Source of the DNA: Zobellia laminariae
GTDB taxonomy: Bacteria; Bacteroidota; Bacteroidia; Flavobacteriales; Flavobacteriaceae
Length of the DNA: 64,000 nucleotides
Reading direction: 5' to 3'
Assembly: GCF_009725995.1 (NCBI RefSeq)
Contig: NZ_RCNS01000002.1
Span: 1,116,001-1,180,000 of the forward strand
Of the stretch, positions 1-9,322 are shown piece by piece. The notes below the pieces were generated by a model that was not told where the DNA came from, did no database searches, and saw nothing but the letters and a program-made list of their open reading frames with translations. Positions within the stretch are counted from its first letter, which is position 1, and each line of letters opens with the position of its first letter. A program made the translations under genes and the position numbers.

Positions 1-1022
1 AAGTACCTTCCTATGGCCGGCATAAAAGGTATTAACCCAGGATTTTCTAAGACAGCACTACCAACAGGATTTATAATTGCCACGTTACCTCTTCGTACGA
101 CATCTAGTAATCCCGCAACACCAAGACGTGAATCTTCTCTAAGTTCTAAAGGATCAATATATGCATCATCTACACGTCTAAGAACAACATCTACTTGTTT
201 TAATCCCTTTAGTGATTTCATCCATAAAAATCCATTACGAACAACTAAATCGTTGCCTTGCACTAATGGGTAACCTAAAAAAGAAGCTAAAAAGGCATGC
301 TCAAAATAAGTTTCGTTATGCGAACCCGGAGTTAAAATTACGATGTTCGGATTTTCTTTATTTTCAGGAGAAGCATCAACCAACATTTGATTGAATTCTT
401 GGAAAAAACCGGAAAGTCCTTTTACGTTCATTTTAGAAAACATCTCTGGTAGCATTCTACTTGTAGTAGATCTATTCTCTAATGCGTATCCCATTCCAGA
501 AGGGGCTTCTGCGCGATCATTTACGACCCACAAACGCCCATCTGTACCGCGAGCAATATCTGCGGCGTACATGGAAAGTAATTTTTCAGTAGAATATTTT
601 ATTCCTGTACATTGACGTAAAAAACCGCGATGCCCGTAAATAATTTCACTAGGTACGATTCCGTTTTTAATGAGATTACGCTCACCGTAAACATCTTTCA
701 AAACCAAGTTCAATAACTCGGCTCTTTGCTTTAATCCTGCTTCAACAAGTTTCCATTCACTTTCATGCAATAAAAAAGGAACCGCGTTTAGATTCCATGG
801 TCTATGCAATCCTTTGGGGTCATTGTAAACATTATAGGTGACGCCATTCTCTGCCAAAAGCCAGTCAATATCTCTTTGACGTGTATTTAAACCTGCTGCA
901 CCTAACTCACCTAGACTCTTAAAAAGTTTTGTCCAATGCGGTTTTACATCCATTTTTGGAGTAAACATTTCATCGGACTTATAATCTGTAAAATAATTAC
1001 TTAACCACGTTGTATTTATCAC
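1..1022 (-). CDS. Circularly permuted ATP-grasp protein (DUF404/DUF407 type), partial
   Basis: Peptide-ligase-like, circularly permuted ATP-grasp protein. About 340 N-terminal residues lie inside the window and the frame runs open off the left edge. Family stretches I recognise are RQRDIDWLLAENGVTYNVY near residue 48 and VDVVLRRVDDAYIDPLELR near residue 300. The furthest in-frame start is GTG at 1022; an in-frame ATG lies at 968. GTG is preferred because the residues between them continue a plausible N-terminus. It follows the transglutaminase/DUF2126 gene on the same strand by 18 bases, so the two are almost certainly co-transcribed. Proteins of this family are predicted to form amide bonds in peptide tagging or peptide synthesis clusters; the substrate is unknown. 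The family is clear; the exact start is not. Confidence 0.88.
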   Translation of the reverse strand, partial: MINTTWLSNYFTDYKSDEMFTPKMDVKPHWTKLFKSLGELGAAGLNTRQRDIDWLLAENGVTYNVYNDPKGLHRPWNLNAVPFLLHESEWKLVEAGLKQRAELLNLVLKDVYGERNLIKNGIVPSEIIYGHRGFLRQCTGIKYSTEKLLSMYAADIARGTDGRLWVVNDRAEAPSGMGYALENRSTTSRMLPEMFSKMNVKGLSGFFQEFNQMLVDASPENKENPNIVILTPGSHNETYFEHAFLASFLGYPLVQGNDLVVRNGFLWMKSLKGLKQVDVVLRRVDDAYIDPLELREDSRLGVAGLLDVVRRGNVAIINPVGSAVLENPGLIPFMPAIGRY

Positions 1023-1040
1023 TTATGTTGAAAGTTTTCT

Positions 1041-4000
1041 TTATTTCTTTTTCCGTAAATCAAGAACATGAGGATATTCTGGACTTACTGGAATCTCTGA
1101 ATAGTCAAAAGTAGTAGAAGCAGCTTTACGTTCTACCATTCTACCAACAAAATTTGTTGCTGCCACCATTTCTGTAGGCGCTATCTCTCCTTGCGTATGA
1201 CCAAAGTCCCAAAAGCGATTAATTCTTCTTGATTCGGCCTCATAACTATTCACCGGATAACTATCGTAAGAAAGTCCACCAGGATGAGCCACAAAATAGG
1301 TACAACCACCTATAGACTTATTATTCCAAGTATCTACCACATCAAAAACCAATGGCGTATCTACACCTAATGTAGGGTGTAATGCAGACCAAGGTTCCCA
1401 AGCTTTAAAACGCACACCGGCAACATATTCACCTTTTACCCCTGTACTACTTAATTGGACTTTTACACCGTTACAGGTTAAAACATAACGTTCTTCTGTA
1501 AAGTTATTGATTTTTATCTGCACCCTTTCAAGTGAAGAATCTACATATCTGGCTGTTCCTCCGCCTGTCATCTCCTCTCCTAGTACATTCCAAGGTTCAA
1601 TAGCCATGCGTAATTCTATCTGCATAGCATTAATTTCTACCATACCATAAAGAGGAAATCTAAACTCAAAGAAAGGATCAAACCAATCTAATTTAAATGG
1701 AAAGCCTGCGTCATTAAGTTGGGTTACGATATCCTTTATATCTTCTTTTACATAATGCTCCAATAAGAATTTATCGTGCAGTTCCGTTCCCCATCGCACT
1801 AAATTGTGCTTATAAGGTTTTTTCCAGAACCAAGCTACCAGCGTTCTAACCAATAGCATCTGCATTAGACTCATTTGTGCATGTGGCGGCATATCAAAAG
1901 CCCGAAGCTCAAGAATACCTAAACGTCCAGACGAACTATCTGGAGAATATAATTTATCTATACAAAACTCCGCCCTATGAGTATTTCCTGTAATATCAGT
2001 TAATAAATGTCTAAAAAGCCTATCGGTCAGCCAAAAAGGAACCTCTTCGTCATCAGGAATTTGAGAAAAAGCAATTTCTAATTCGTACAAATTTTCTAAT
2101 CTAGCTTCATCTACACGTGGAGCTTGACTTGTTGGTCCAATAAAGGCTCCTGAAAATAAATATGAAAGACCAGGGTGGTGTTGCCAAAATGTAAGTAAAC
2201 TACGAAGCAGTTGAGGATTTCTAAGCAATGGACTATCCGCTGGAGTTACGCCACCTAAAGTAACGTGGTTTCCACCACCGGTACCTGTATGCTTCCCATC
2301 TAACATAAATTTCTCTGTACCCAACCTACACTTTTTTGCTTCGGCATATAATAAAAGTGTATTGTCCGTAAGCTCTTTCCAGTTTTTTGCAGGATGCACA
2401 TTCACTTCAATTACCCCAGGATCAGGTGTAACTTTAAGCACTTCCAAACGATTGTCCCTTGGCGGTTCATAACCTTCCAAAATTACGGGAACATCTAATT
2501 CTTTGGCTGAGGCTTCTATACTGGCTACTAAATCTAAAAAGTCTTCTGCGCTATCTAACGGAGGAAGAAATAGGTATAATTTTTCTTCCCTAACCTCTGC
2601 ACAAATTGCTGTGCGCACGTAAGGTTGTTTTTTCAACTTTGGCTTTGACTTTGCCTTAGCTGATTTTATTCTTTGTTTGAGTTCAAAACCATAAGGTTTC
2701 AATTTAGGCTTTGTTTCAAACATTTCCGGTTCTGCCGTAGGTTCTGAAGGCACCTCTGGGTCTTTTGGCAATGATTCTAATGGTAAACGCAGACCTATTG
2801 GCGAATTACCCGGTGTTAGGTACAAATGTTCACCACGAAATTCCCAAGGATTGGTTATCCATTGAGCATCTTTTTTGGCTAACGGAAAAACATGACCTAT
2901 AGTTTCTCCAAGACCTTGTTCCAAAATTTCGCCCAACTTACGTCTTAAGCTGGTATCTTTTTTATTATATTTTTTAGGGTCAACATCAACCGGTAGTTTC
3001 CCTTCTTCCCAAAGAAAATAAAAGGCATCTTCATAAGCAGGCATAATGCTGGTTTTAGAAGCCCCCAATTTATCGGCAAGATTCTCTAGAAATGTGTTAC
3101 TAATATTCTCAGGTAATTTATAGGTTTCAGAAAATGAAGCCAACAATTTAGGCTCATCCCAGACCTTTTCACCATCTTTTCGCCAATGTATTCCTATTAA
3201 CCAACGTGGTAACGGCTCACCAGGATACCATTTTCCTTGCGCGTGATGCAATAGACCACCTTTGCTAAATGCATTCTTTAAGCTGACAGAAAGTTCGCTA
3301 GCAAGTTTTCTTTTATGTTCTCCATCAGCGGCCGTGTTCCATTCTTTAGATTCCATATCATCTATAGAAACAAAAGTTGGCTCTCCTCCCATGGTCAATC
3401 GTACATCATTGGCCTGTAATTGCTCCTCTACTTCAAAACCTAAGTTGTAAATAGCATTCCATTGATCTTCTGTGTAGGGTTTTGTTACTCTTGGAGATTC
3501 AAAAATTCGTGTAACGGAATTATTAAATATGAATTCAGTTTCGCATGGATCTGTCATTCCGGATACTGGGGCAGCACTTTCAAAAGAAGGCGTACATGCC
3601 AATGGTATATGCCCCTCACCTGCTAAAAGTCCTGAAGTGGAATCCAATCCAATCCAACCTGCACCTGGTAGATATACTTCTGTCCACGCATGTAAATCCG
3701 TAAAATCTTCTTCTGGACCAGAAGGGCCATCCAATGATTTTTCATCAGATTTTAATTGCACCAAATATCCAGAAACAAAACGTGCTGCAAGACCTAGATG
3801 TCTTAAGGTCTGTACTAAAAGCCATGCAAAATCTCTACAGGAACCAAGCTTTTTATCTAAGGTTTCTTCACAAGACTGCACGCCAGGCTCCATACGGACC
3901 GTATAATTGAGATAATTATACAGGCTGCTGTTCAGCTCAATCAAAAAGTCAATGCTTCTTTTAGGAGTTAAATCTATTTTTTTTACCCAATCTTTTAATA

Positions 4001-4376
4001 GTGGGCCCTTCTCAGTTATTTCTAAATAAGGTAAAAGTTCTTTTTTCAATTCCTCCGAATAGACAAAAGGATAGTTTTCTACCCCTTTTTCAACAAAAAA
4101 ATCAAAAGGATTAATTGTTTTCAAATCGGCAATAATCTCAATATCTACTGATAGGAAATCTGTTTTCTCAGGAAAAACAATACGTGCTAGATAGTTGCCA
4201 AAAGGATCCTGTTGCCAATTAAAAAAATGATTGTCTGGCTTTATTTTAATAGAATACGCTTCAATAGGTGTGCGACTATGTGGTGCTGGTCTTAGTCTAA
4301 AAATATGTGGAGAAAGATTAATTCTCCTATCATATTTATAAGTCGTCTTATGTGAGATTGATACTTTCAGTGCCAT
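1041..4376 (-). CDS. Transglutaminase-like protein fused to DUF2126
   Basis: Large cytoplasmic protein of 1,111 residues with no signal peptide. The N-terminal 90 residues resemble the beta domain found before bacterial transglutaminase-like peptidases. The catalytic triad is visible as Cys180 (GSCRDFAW), His229 (DLHAWTEVY) and Asp245 (GLDST). Residues of about 300-1100 match the DUF2126 region, with conserved stretches such as RLTMGGEPTFVSID and TGTGGGNHVTLGG. This fusion length is normal for the family. It sits directly upstream of the ATP-grasp gene. In many bacteria the pair travels with an alpha-E domain protein and an Anbu proteasome-like peptidase; neither is inside this window, but the operon continues past the left edge. 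A role in making or removing an isopeptide or peptide tag is inference. Confidence 0.92.
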   Translation of the reverse strand: MALKVSISHKTTYKYDRRINLSPHIFRLRPAPHSRTPIEAYSIKIKPDNHFFNWQQDPFGNYLARIVFPEKTDFLSVDIEIIADLKTINPFDFFVEKGVENYPFVYSEELKKELLPYLEITEKGPLLKDWVKKIDLTPKRSIDFLIELNSSLYNYLNYTVRMEPGVQSCEETLDKKLGSCRDFAWLLVQTLRHLGLAARFVSGYLVQLKSDEKSLDGPSGPEEDFTDLHAWTEVYLPGAGWIGLDSTSGLLAGEGHIPLACTPSFESAAPVSGMTDPCETEFIFNNSVTRIFESPRVTKPYTEDQWNAIYNLGFEVEEQLQANDVRLTMGGEPTFVSIDDMESKEWNTAADGEHKRKLASELSVSLKNAFSKGGLLHHAQGKWYPGEPLPRWLIGIHWRKDGEKVWDEPKLLASFSETYKLPENISNTFLENLADKLGASKTSIMPAYEDAFYFLWEEGKLPVDVDPKKYNKKDTSLRRKLGEILEQGLGETIGHVFPLAKKDAQWITNPWEFRGEHLYLTPGNSPIGLRLPLESLPKDPEVPSEPTAEPEMFETKPKLKPYGFELKQRIKSAKAKSKPKLKKQPYVRTAICAEVREEKLYLFLPPLDSAEDFLDLVASIEASAKELDVPVILEGYEPPRDNRLEVLKVTPDPGVIEVNVHPAKNWKELTDNTLLLYAEAKKCRLGTEKFMLDGKHTGTGGGNHVTLGGVTPADSPLLRNPQLLRSLLTFWQHHPGLSYLFSGAFIGPTSQAPRVDEARLENLYELEIAFSQIPDDEEVPFWLTDRLFRHLLTDITGNTHRAEFCIDKLYSPDSSSGRLGILELRAFDMPPHAQMSLMQMLLVRTLVAWFWKKPYKHNLVRWGTELHDKFLLEHYVKEDIKDIVTQLNDAGFPFKLDWFDPFFEFRFPLYGMVEINAMQIELRMAIEPWNVLGEEMTGGGTARYVDSSLERVQIKINNFTEERYVLTCNGVKVQLSSTGVKGEYVAGVRFKAWEPWSALHPTLGVDTPLVFDVVDTWNNKSIGGCTYFVAHPGGLSYDSYPVNSYEAESRRINRFWDFGHTQGEIAPTEMVAATNFVGRMVERKAASTTFDYSEIPVSPEYPHVLDLRKKK

Positions 4377-4597
4377 CTAGTAAAATTAAATTCGTTACAT
4401 CCTAAGATAACGACTAATTTGAGGTTCCACCTACTTCGTTTAAATTTTTATGTAAAAATAACTAACAACCTAAATTAAGACCACGATTGCTAATTTTTGA
4501 TATTTTAATTGCTCTATTGGTATTTTATTAAAAACCAGTGAAATTCAAAATAGGTCTTACAGGTTATTAGTAAGCGTTTTTTATTACAATTTTTCGT

Positions 4598-4622
4598 AAA
4601 AAAAAGCCCAATCTTAGATTGG
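4598..4622 (-). terminator. Rho-independent terminator after the DUF6503-like gene
   Basis: Inverted repeat CCAATCT/AGATTGG with a one-base loop at 4608-4622. On the minus strand it is followed by a run of eight or more U (plus-strand A run at 4598-4605). It lies 27 bases past the stop of the 4649-5449 gene. Confidence 0.75.
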
Positions 4623-4648
4623 ACTCTTATAAATTATGATGTTAAATT

Positions 4649-5449
4649 CTAGTTTAAAAGAAAATCTTCTTTCTTAAAACCATTATTAAATTTTATGTCG
4701 CTCATCGTATAAACACCTGTTTCTACAAAACCACCTTTTTTATCTGGCATATAACTTTTACGTACAGTAGATAACAAAAGACCATCAACTTTTTCGTAAG
4801 TCAATGTCATTTTTAAAATTGGCTTGTTTACACCCATGGCTGGTAAAGAAAAGAAGAATTGATCTACCAAATGTGTGTTAGGGTTAAAATATAAAATAAA
4901 GTCATCGTTCTTCTCCTTTTTGGTAACATCGGCGCTGTAAGTTAAACTTACTTTATCATAATTAATATCTCCTACTTTTTCAGTACCAAGGTATTTGTAG
5001 TTAGTGCCTGGATTCTTTAATTTGTACATCATTGCGAACCAATAAATATTTACTTTACGTAAGAACACGGTTCCGCCTATAGCTTTAGGATCAGTAATAC
5101 TCTTACCATCTAAAGTTAACGCAGGTTTATTATCCACTAAAGATTGAACAGCAGTTCCTTTTTGACCAGGAAGCAAATTAATATCATGTTGCTCGTAAGA
5201 ACCCCATGATTGTTCCCCATTAAAAATATAACGCTCTATAGACACATCTTTACCTTTAGCAAAATTGTCATATTCATAATGATATTGAATATCTTTTTTG
5301 GCATCTAAGGCAGTATAACCTCCATTAACCGCTACTAAGGCATCTAATAATTCAGCTGATTTAGTATCTGTGTTTTGTGCATTAACTGTGATAGCAACTA
5401 CCATTGTCAATAAAAATGACGCTAAGGTGCTTTTAAGTTTTTTATTCAT
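4649..5449 (-). CDS. Secreted DUF6503-like (LolA-fold-like) protein
   Basis: Protein of 266 residues with a clear Sec signal peptide (MNKKLKSTLASFLLTMVVAITVNAQ, cut after Ala-Gln), so periplasmic or surface-exposed. The mature part is rich in beta-strand-like segments and resembles the DUF6503 family, a Bacteroidota group with similarity to outer-membrane lipoprotein-sorting proteins: an N-terminal helix, then strands such as IERYIFNGEQSW and NDDFILYFNPNTHLVDQFFF. No catalytic motif is visible. It stands alone with its own terminator and is divergent from the TetR operon. Function unknown; the family call rests on remembered similarity. Confidence 0.72.
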   Translation of the reverse strand: MNKKLKSTLASFLLTMVVAITVNAQNTDTKSAELLDALVAVNGGYTALDAKKDIQYHYEYDNFAKGKDVSIERYIFNGEQSWGSYEQHDINLLPGQKGTAVQSLVDNKPALTLDGKSITDPKAIGGTVFLRKVNIYWFAMMYKLKNPGTNYKYLGTEKVGDINYDKVSLTYSADVTKKEKNDDFILYFNPNTHLVDQFFFSLPAMGVNKPILKMTLTYEKVDGLLLSTVRKSYMPDKKGGFVETGVYTMSDIKFNNGFKKEDFLLN

Positions 5450-5581
5450 AACTACTTTATTCTGATTTTAAATTCAAGGGTTAGTCTACCTCTATTTTAA
5501 AACTTACAAAGACTTGATTTATAAACCCTGACATTACCCCAATAAGCTTGCTTTAAACCTGGAAACCAAAGTTTTAAGTGA

Positions 5582-5597
5582 TTAACCTGCCGGTCAA
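5582..5597. promoter_or_regulatory. Candidate TetR operator, upstream site
   Basis: Inverted repeat TTAACC-N4-GGTCAA, one mismatch from symmetry. It repeats the arms of the site at 5619-5634 exactly 37 bases upstream and sits just before the -7 box of the TetR operon. Confidence 0.5.
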
Positions 5598-5610
5598 AAC
5601 TATTTTTACG

Positions 5611-5618
5611 TAATTTTG
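5611..5618 (+). promoter_or_regulatory. -7 box of the TetR efflux operon promoter
   Basis: TAATTTTG matches the Bacteroidota primary sigma -7 consensus TAnnTTTG. It lies between the two TTAACC-type inverted repeats, which puts the likely transcription start inside the downstream operator and about 25 bases before the TetR ATG at 5650. No convincing -33 TTTG was found. Confidence 0.6.
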
Positions 5619-5634
5619 TTAACCAAATGGTTAA
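5619..5634. promoter_or_regulatory. Candidate TetR operator, promoter-overlapping site
   Basis: Perfect inverted repeat TTAACC-N4-GGTTAA directly after the -7 box, where bound repressor would block initiation. TetR-family regulators commonly bind such palindromes next to their own gene, so autorepression is likely. Confidence 0.6.
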
Positions 5635-5649
5635 ACCGTACAGTTAGTA

Positions 5650-6264
5650 ATGAAAAAGGGCAAAGACGAAAATACCGAAGAGCAAATACTTGAAGCAGCA
5701 AAGAATGTTTTCCAGACCAAAGGAATGGATGGTGCGCGAATGCAAGAAATAGCCGATAAGGCAGGGATTAATAAAGCCATGCTTCATTATTACTATAGAA
5801 GTAAACAACTACTTTTTGAAGCCGTTTTTAAAAATGTCTTTTCTTTATTGGCGCCTCAGTTAAATGCAATTCTAAATGACGATTCTTCTATTGAAGAGAA
5901 AGTGAAAAATTTCACTTTTAACTATATATCTTTTATTAGTAAGCATCCTTATTTACCCAATTTCATAATTCAAGAATTGAATAGAAATCCGGAGTTTATT
6001 TTACAAATGAAGAATAGTAAAGGATTTCCTAACCTAGCTAAATTTAAGGAGCAAGTAGATAGAGAGGTAGAAAAAGGCAGTATAAAACCTATAAGTGCGG
6101 AGCAGTTGTTTATCAATATTCTAGCGCTCAATATTTTTCCTTTTGTAGCTAAACCTTTGATTATGGCTTTCTCTAATGTAGATAGTAAGGCATATAAACA
6201 ACTCATGGAAGACCGTAAAACTGAAGTTGCCGATTTCATTATCAACTCCATAAAGAACACCTAG
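5650..6264 (+). CDS. TetR/AcrR-family transcriptional regulator
   Basis: Regulator of 204 residues. The N-terminal helix-turn-helix is clear (ILEAAKNVFQTKGMDGARMQ followed by EIADKAGINKAMLHYYYRSK, residues about 12-50). The rest is the variable helical ligand-binding and dimerisation domain. Its stop is one base from the ATG of the TolC gene, so it heads the efflux operon. Two matching palindromes flank its -7 box. The gene order (TetR, HlyD, ABC ATPases, two ABC-2 permeases) parallels E. coli cecR-ybhGFSR, so derepression by a toxic compound is the likely mode. The inducer is unknown. Confidence 0.93.
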   Translation: MKKGKDENTEEQILEAAKNVFQTKGMDGARMQEIADKAGINKAMLHYYYRSKQLLFEAVFKNVFSLLAPQLNAILNDDSSIEEKVKNFTFNYISFISKHPYLPNFIIQELNRNPEFILQMKNSKGFPNLAKFKEQVDREVEKGSIKPISAEQLFINILALNIFPFVAKPLIMAFSNVDSKAYKQLMEDRKTEVADFIINSIKNT

Positions 6265-6265
6265 T

Positions 6266-7513
6266 ATGAAACGTATACTACTATTTCTTGTAATACTAAC
6301 AGCGTTTCCTGCTATTGCTCAGCAAAGTATTACGCTGGAAGAGTGTTATAATTCTGTGACTCAAAATTACCCTTTGGCAAAACAGTCATCACTCTTGGAA
6401 ACACAAAATACTTTAGAAGCCGCTGTAATTTCTACTGCAAAACTGCCTCAATTAAGTCTGGATGCGCAAGCTACTTATCAATCTGATGTAATTGAAATTC
6501 CTATTGCCAGCGCTAATATTGACCCATTAAATAAAGATCAGTATCGTGCTACGTTTTCAGTAAATCAATTGATTTATAACGGAGGGGCAACGGCCGCTTC
6601 ATTGGCCATTAAATCTGCTGAATTAAAATCGAAACAAAAACAGGTTGAAGTGAGTCTATATCAATTAAGACAACAGATTAATCAACTCTATTTTTCTATT
6701 TTATTAGCACAGGAAAGCAATCTATTATTAAAATCGAAACAAACACAGTTAGAGGCTAAACTAAAAGAGGTTAGTTCTGGTGTAAAAAACGGTATACTAC
6801 TACCCTCTTCAGATAAAGTATTGGAAGCTGAATTATTAAAAATAGGCCAACAGTTTAAGGAAATAGAAAGCAATAAAATAACGCTAATAGAAACGCTCTC
6901 TAGTTTAATAAAACAGCCTATATATGCTAGCACAGAGTTTAAAAATCCGCTAATAGAAATTCATCTACAGAATGAGTTAATTAGACCTGAACTAGAACTA
7001 TTTCAATACAAAAAAGATGAAATAGAAAATTCAGAAAATTTGATTTCAAAACAGAATGTACCCAAGATACTAGGCTTTGCTACCGGTGGTTATGGAAATC
7101 CAGGATTGAATATGCTAGATAATTCATTTCAGCCTTTTTATACAGCAGGCGTAAAATTACATTGGAATGTTTTTGATTGGAACGCTAATCAAAAACAACG
7201 GCAATCATTAGCTATCAATAAGGATATTTTGGATAATGAAACAGAAATTTTCAAACTCAACACTACTATTGAGCTTAATAAACAGCAAAGAGAAATAGAG
7301 AAAATAGAAGCTATTATAACATCTGATGAAGCTATAATCAAACTTAGAAAAGAGGTGTTGCAAATGGCAGATTCACAACTAAAAAATGGGGTGATTACAT
7401 CTTCGGCATATATCACGGAACTTACCAATTTATATGAAGACCAAAACACCTTAGTACGGCATGAGATACAGTTACAACTCGCAAAAGCAAACTACAATGT
7501 CATTAAAGGGTAA
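6266..7513 (+). CDS. TolC-like outer-membrane efflux protein
   Basis: Outer-membrane channel of 415 residues with a signal peptide ending in AIAQ (MKRILLFLVILTAFPAIAQ). It has the two-fold TolC layout: long helices starting SITLEECYNSVTQNYPLAK and LYQLRQQINQLYFSILLAQE, and a second repeat with LKLHWNVFDW-like strand segments and AYITELTNLYEDQNTLVRHE near the end. It would supply the exit duct for the HlyD/ABC pump encoded next. E. coli ybhGFSR lacks a dedicated TolC gene, so its inclusion here is an addition to that layout. The next ATG is 13 bases downstream of its stop. Confidence 0.93.
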   Translation: MKRILLFLVILTAFPAIAQQSITLEECYNSVTQNYPLAKQSSLLETQNTLEAAVISTAKLPQLSLDAQATYQSDVIEIPIASANIDPLNKDQYRATFSVNQLIYNGGATAASLAIKSAELKSKQKQVEVSLYQLRQQINQLYFSILLAQESNLLLKSKQTQLEAKLKEVSSGVKNGILLPSSDKVLEAELLKIGQQFKEIESNKITLIETLSSLIKQPIYASTEFKNPLIEIHLQNELIRPELELFQYKKDEIENSENLISKQNVPKILGFATGGYGNPGLNMLDNSFQPFYTAGVKLHWNVFDWNANQKQRQSLAINKDILDNETEIFKLNTTIELNKQQREIEKIEAIITSDEAIIKLRKEVLQMADSQLKNGVITSSAYITELTNLYEDQNTLVRHEIQLQLAKANYNVIKG

Positions 7514-7526
7514 TACATATAGAAAA

Positions 7527-8420
7527 ATGAAAAGGTACAACTATATATTAGGCTTAAGTATTATTGCTACCACCCTCTTTTCCTGTGGTGATTCTAATGG
7601 AAAAGCAGACGGTTACGGCAATTTTGAAGCTACTGAAATCACTATTTCAGCAGAAAATAGTGGGAAACTAATGCAGTTTGATGTTAATGAGGGAGATGTG
7701 CTTAAGAAACAGCAATTTATAGGATATATAGATACCATTCCGCTAGCCTTAAAACGAGAACAATTAGAAGTTTCTAAAGCTGTTGTCAGTTCAAAATCTA
7801 GAGGTGTACTGTCACAAATTAATGTGTTGAATTCTAAATTGAAAAATGGAAATATCAACAAAGATAGAATTGAGAATTTAATAAAGGATAATGCCGGTAC
7901 ACAGAAACAATTAGATGATATTGAAGGTGAAATAGATGTTTTAAAAAGTCAAATTAGAAGTGTTGAAATACAGAATGCTCCTGTGGTGAACGAATTAAAA
8001 TCTATTGATGTGCAGCTTAGACAGATTGATGATCAAATTCAAAAAAGTAAAATCATTAACCCTTTAGCGGGAACGGTTTTAACCAAGTATGCAGAACCTA
8101 ATGAGATTACAACTTTTGGGAAACCGCTTTATAAAATTGCAGATTTAAAAACCATGCAGTTACGCGTGTATATTAGTGAAACTCAATTAGCCAATTTAAA
8201 AATTGGTCAGGAAGTTACTGTAAAAATTGATGATGACACTGCTATGAAGTCTTATAAAGGGACCATCAGCTGGATTGCCTCCGAAGCTGAATTCACACCT
8301 AAAATTATTCAAACAAAAGAAGAGCGCGTTGCTTTGGTTTATGCTCTAAAAATAGATGTAGCTAATGACGGAAGCCTTAAGATTGGTATGCCTGCAGAAC
8401 TATGGTTAACTCAAGAATAA
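7527..8420 (+). CDS. HlyD/YbhG-like periplasmic adaptor lipoprotein
   Basis: Membrane-fusion protein of 297 residues. I start it at the ATG at 7527 because that gives a good lipoprotein signal (MKRYNYILGLSIIATTLFSC, lipid-acceptor Cys20); a longer frame from 7461 would bury the signal and overlap TolC. The order is a lipoyl half (SGKLMQFDVNEGDVLKKQQF), a coiled-coil hairpin (about residues 75-170), the second lipoyl half (INPLAGTVLTKYAEPNEITT) and a beta-barrel. It links the inner-membrane ABC complex to TolC. Its TAA overlaps the next ATG by one base, suggesting translational coupling. Confidence 0.93.
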   Translation: MKRYNYILGLSIIATTLFSCGDSNGKADGYGNFEATEITISAENSGKLMQFDVNEGDVLKKQQFIGYIDTIPLALKREQLEVSKAVVSSKSRGVLSQINVLNSKLKNGNINKDRIENLIKDNAGTQKQLDDIEGEIDVLKSQIRSVEIQNAPVVNELKSIDVQLRQIDDQIQKSKIINPLAGTVLTKYAEPNEITTFGKPLYKIADLKTMQLRVYISETQLANLKIGQEVTVKIDDDTAMKSYKGTISWIASEAEFTPKIIQTKEERVALVYALKIDVANDGSLKIGMPAELWLTQE

Positions 8421-9322
8421 TGGGCATATCCGTTTCTAACATATCAAAATCTTACAACACCGTAAAGGCCTTACAGGACATTTCCTTTGAGGTAAAATCT
8501 GGCGAGCTCTTCGGTCTAATTGGTCCAGATGGCGCTGGTAAAACAAGCTTGTTCCGGATTTTAACCACACTTTTATTGGCTAATGAAGGTACGGCAACCG
8601 TTGCTGGCTTTGATGTGGTTAAGGATTATAAAAAGATAAGGAATAGTGTTGGGTACATGCCCGGAAAATTTTCACTTTATCAAGATTTGACCGTAGAGGA
8701 AAACCTGACTTTTTTCGCAACTATTTTTGGAACGACTATTCAAAAAAACTACGATTTAATACAAGAGATTTACGTTCAGATTGAGCCGTTTAAAAATCGT
8801 AGAGCCGGTAAACTTTCTGGCGGAATGAAACAAAAGTTAGCGTTGTGCTGTGCCCTCATTCACAAACCAAAAGTATTGTTCTTAGATGAACCCACTACTG
8901 GTGTTGACCCAGTTTCCAGAAAAGAGTTTTGGGAGATGCTTAAAAGATTGCAACAAAAAGGCATTACCATTTTAGTATCTACGCCATATATGGACGAGGC
9001 TGCTTTGTGCGATAGAATAGCATTGATACAAGACGGTAAAATTTTACAGATAGACACACCACAAGCCATTGTAAAGCATTACCCAAAACAGATTTACAAT
9101 GTTAGCGCCACTAATACATATGAGCTTATTAACGCTTTAAAGGCCTATGAGTATAGTCATAGTGTTTACCCTTTTGGTGAATTTGTTCATTACACGGACC
9201 AAAGGTCAGATTTTAATCCCATAGAATTAAAAGTGTATTTAGAATCTAAAAACCTATCTGATATTGTAATAGAAAAAACAAAGGTTACCATTGAGGATAC
9301 CTTTATGGAACTGGCAAAATAA
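8420..9322 (+). CDS. ABC transporter ATP-binding protein (first NBD, YbhF N-half-like)
   Basis: ATPase of 300 residues. Walker A is GPDGAGKT, the signature is LSGGMKQKLALC and Walker B is VLFLDEPT. The start is the ATG at 8420, which overlaps the HlyD stop; an earlier ATG at 8402 would overlap more. After the NBD there is a C-terminal extension of about 70 residues, typical of drug and ABC-2 exporters. In E. coli the matching YbhF is one polypeptide with two NBDs; here the halves are separate genes with a one-base TAATG overlap. It powers the permeases encoded at 10047-12274. Confidence 0.93.
   Translation: MGISVSNISKSYNTVKALQDISFEVKSGELFGLIGPDGAGKTSLFRILTTLLLANEGTATVAGFDVVKDYKKIRNSVGYMPGKFSLYQDLTVEENLTFFATIFGTTIQKNYDLIQEIYVQIEPFKNRRAGKLSGGMKQKLALCCALIHKPKVLFLDEPTTGVDPVSRKEFWEMLKRLQQKGITILVSTPYMDEAALCDRIALIQDGKILQIDTPQAIVKHYPKQIYNVSATNTYELINALKAYEYSHSVYPFGEFVHYTDQRSDFNPIELKVYLESKNLSDIVIEKTKVTIEDTFMELAK

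Noticed and set aside
3529..3906. Opposite-strand open frame within the transglutaminase gene as a second gene
   Set aside because: It is a mirror of strongly conserved coding sequence (the catalytic region); it has no start context or family similarity.
7461..7526. Earlier start for the HlyD lipoprotein
   Set aside because: It would overlap TolC by 53 bases and hide a convincing lipoprotein signal that begins at 7527.
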